Shown piece by piece: positions 61,402-64,000 of a stretch of DNA of 64,000 bases. The position numbers and the translations under genes are program-made. Origin of the DNA: Paralichthys olivaceus. Taxonomy: Eukaryota > Chordata > Actinopteri > Pleuronectiformes > Paralichthyidae. Position 1 is the first letter of the stretch. The number at the start of each line of letters is the position of its first letter. The notes beneath the pieces are model-generated. The model worked only from the letters and a program-made list of their open reading frames with translations, was not told the origin of the DNA and made no database searches. The stretch covers positions 15,977,501 through 16,041,500 of the forward strand of contig NC_091099.1 in assembly GCF_024713975.1 (NCBI RefSeq), read 5' to 3'.

Positions 61402-62779
61402 GGAAAATGTATCTTTATTGAGTGTCATAAGTATTTTTGGATATTTGAAATAGTACGTGGGCATGGTGAAGCAACGCTTGTTTACATGTTGCTTTAATCG
61501 GGAGCATAGCATCACTTTACACTGCATGTTGTCTGAGTTTGTCTAGACACTCACGTGAGGGTCCCAATTTCCCTCCAGGGAGCAGCGTTTTCACATGAAT
61601 GTAAACAACATTCTACTGTATTCAGTTTAAACTGTTTTCATTTCAGGGAGAAATTTACGTGCTGATGAAATAAACTTGTTCAAATGGAAATTGTTGTAAT
61701 GTCATTAACAGCACAACTGGACGATTAAAGAAACAACTTTTTTATTTCTAAAATATTTCTCAATTACAAACAGAAAGCTATTCTTACAGATCATGGTAAA
61801 TTGGGAGTAGTTTAGCAGAATTGTGTCTTTGAATATTAGTCATGGGTGTAATCTATTATTTTAATCCAATTGATCATGTTGGCTCTAAGGTCATAATCAT
61901 ATTACTTGAATAATTTAGTAAATATTTTTAGATAAACTGACTGTCAGTTATCTCGGAAAGTTTCAGTTAACTACGTTCATCCCTGTGCACTCATTATGTT
62001 TCTGGAGCAGACCACAACAACCATTTAGATGTTTTACACTTGTGTTGATTGGGTATTAGTGCCTTTTGATATTTTGGGAGTCATGAGGGAAACATGACTT
62101 CAAGTAACAATGATGGCATCAATTGATCTGCTATTTCTACTTTGGTGGGTGACTGGATGCCACTAGAGTGCCGATGACTCATTACAATATTTATGGAGCT
62201 TTAAAAGGCTCTAGTGTGTTATGTGGAATTGTTTATAAGATGCAGTGCAATCACCTCTCAACAGAATATGAGGTTTCAAACTATTTCTATCAATCATAAA
62301 ATACCACATAATTATTTATTACTTTAATTAAACCACAAATGCATTCTCTGTTTACTTGTCATGCTAATATTATTTTTGAGACCAAAATACCAACAACAAC
62401 ATTCTGCAAAGCATTTGATTATTACTTGTTATACAGTTTAAAGTAAAGCACAGTCTGGGCTTTATATGCTTGCAATTGCCCCTTTTAAAGCCGTGACTGA
62501 TCCTGTTTTCTACCACACTGAGATTGAATTGTAATTCCTCTCTAAGTGGCTCCGCCCAGGATGTTATGTTTTCACCTCAGCCTGTTAATGGGTTTCCATG
62601 AAAGTCGGGGGAAGAATGCGTTTTGGGTCAACGAAGAACTTGTCAACATTTCTACGGAACAATTCATGGGTCTTGTATTGATTCAAATGAAGAGGACCGC
62701 CTGGCCTTTGTGGAAGCATGCATTGTACTGAGTGTCATGTATTTGGTCTGAAGCTCTTTCATATATAACATAATGGAAG

Positions 62780-63106
62780 TTAAGGGTCCAGTGTGTAAGA
62801 CTCAGGTGAAAGGGATCTATTGGCAGATATTTCATGTAGAATAATCCTCATGATGTTTTCACAGTTCGTTTCATCTAAATTGTATGAATGTAGTTTTCTT
62901 TACCCTAGAAAAGACCCTTTATATTTAAAAACTTTGTATGATTTTTACATTAGTCCAGACTGGACAAACTAAACTTTTTATGACAATTAAAGGCTACAAC
63001 AGTTTCTTTTTCATGTTTGGAAGGAGAGGGTGAGGTGAGGGGTGTTCAGCTGCAACATGCAATTTCAACACTAGATATCACAAAATTCTACACACTGTAC
63101 CTTTAA
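62780..63106. mobile_element. Second palindromic repeat family, copy downstream of cox5a
   Basis: TTAAGGGTCCAGTGTGTAAG at the left and TACACACTGTACCTTTAA at the right form clear terminal inverted repeats. Internal GGGATCTATTGGCAGATATT, GACCCTTTATATTTAAAA, ACTGGACAAACTAAACTT and CAGCTGCAACATGCAATTTC match the cox5a intron 2 copy. About 327 bp, non-coding. Confidence 0.8.
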
Positions 63107-63840
63107 GTCTTTACTCAGATGTTCGGCTCTTTGTTCAGCTCATGTCAACAACATCTTGGGCCTTTAATTGAAGTAGGAAGGAACAATAATCACTGTCTCT
63201 CAATGAGCACTGTGGTCCCATGTAGGATGTTACTGCTCAGAATAGAAGCACATTTTCATTAAGGTGCCATGATTTAATTGAAGTTGTTACATTAGCCAAC
63301 AAATAATCAATACAGACATATTTTTTTAGACATACCTTCATTCTCAGTATATTAAAAACTATAATATAACTGTTGTGGTCCTTAGGAACTGGGGGGATTA
63401 AAAATAGTCAGACTATACATTTATACCTTGAGTTTATATGGACCCTGTGGGGAATTCACTGAGAATGTTACAACATATGACCTCTAACTCAGACAATTTC
63501 ACATTTTGTCTGGACACATGTGTACTTTCATTTCAGATCATTTCCATTTTCAATTTATTTGTTGATCACACAGTTTCCGATATTCATACAATGGAGTCTC
63601 TGTTTTTTAATCCATTCAAGTTCTTACATGCTTCACATTAAAACAATTGTGAAGTTGACAAAAAGATCTGGAGCATGACTTTACAACTCGAAAGAATGTC
63701 CTTGTGCGATGTGAAAAGCAAAGAGTAGCAGCCTGTGGATGTCAGATCTGTTTGCAGAGTGAATGAAGAGAAGCAGCTCCAGGCTAAAAAAAAAGAGAAG
63801 GAGTTGTTATATTTTTAGCAGAGGTCGTGTTACCTCAACA

Positions 63841-63864
63841 ACACACACACACACACACACACAC
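63841..63864. repeat. (AC)n microsatellite
   Basis: A 24-bp uninterrupted AC run, just before the GC-richer right edge of the window. Confidence 0.9.
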
Positions 63865-63920
63865 GAAGTGTAATAAGAGCAGTGGTTTACAGCTCTTTTA
63901 GGGTGGGATTTCTTTGAGGA

Positions 63921-64000
63921 GTGGGCGGGTCAGCTCCACAGAGATGTAGGCGAAGAAAAACCCTCCTGCGCTTTTACGCACGGGGCGGGCCTTTCATTCA
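63921..64000. promoter_or_regulatory. GC-box-like sequence at the window edge
   Basis: GTGGGCGGGT (63921-63930) and CGGGGCGGGC (63981-63990) are Sp1/KLF-type GC boxes in a locally GC-rich stretch. This could be the start of a promoter or CpG-rich 5' end of the next gene, which lies outside the window. Confidence 0.35.

Larger units (their letters stand above)
61402..63900. other. Gene-free region downstream of cox5a
   Basis: AT-rich sequence with no recognised exon on either strand. It contains one palindromic element (62780-63106) and a CA microsatellite near its right end. Confidence 0.65.

Overview
The window is vertebrate nuclear DNA, most likely from a percomorph-type teleost. The genes are split by GT-AG introns and the intergenic sequence is AT-rich. 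CA/TA/CT microsatellites and short palindromic DNA-transposon remnants of the kind common in fish are scattered throughout. Six protein-coding genes can be read at exon level. From left to right they are nptn (neuroplastin, +), hcn4 (pacemaker HCN channel, +), pkm (pyruvate kinase, -), parp6 (+), rpp25 (RNase P/MRP subunit, +) and cox5a (cytochrome c oxidase subunit 5A, +). The species, and which teleost paralogue (a or b) each gene represents, cannot be decided from the sequence.

Layout: 1-1.9 kb has no recognised gene. nptn runs from about 1.9 to 15.4 kb in 8 coding exons (397 aa). An intergenic stretch of about 4.5 kb follows. hcn4 has its leader before 20.17 kb, 8 coding exons (1178 aa) and a 3' UTR to about 36.4 kb. 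It converges on pkm, whose 10 coding exons (530 aa) lie on the minus strand from 43.1 down to 37.2 kb, with a non-coding first exon and TATA-like promoter near 44.4 kb. parp6 starts divergently near 46.8-47.1 kb and ends at 52.86 kb (22 coding exons, 630 aa). rpp25 is a single exon at 55.46-56.08 kb. cox5a has 4 coding exons from 58.37 to 61.18 kb (141 aa). The last 2.6 kb has no gene but ends in GC-box-like sequence.

The genes do not form an operon or pathway. They are a conserved syntenic block whose human counterparts, from memory, all lie in 15q23-q24. Every exon junction was checked for phase by hand. The summed coding lengths are 1194, 3537, 1593, 1893, 618 and 426 nt, all multiples of three ending in a stop, so all six look intact.

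I found no clearly new biological system. The observations most worth following up are: (1) an altered sequence just after the GYG filter of hcn4; (2) a tandem splice acceptor in nptn that would toggle a DDDP insert; (3) only an M2-type alternative exon in pkm; (4) a parp6 start codon that directly abuts its first splice donor; (5) two families of palindromic TTAA-ended elements, one carrying a 3 x 51-bp tandem array; and (6) a perfect NRF-1-type palindrome in the cox5a promoter.
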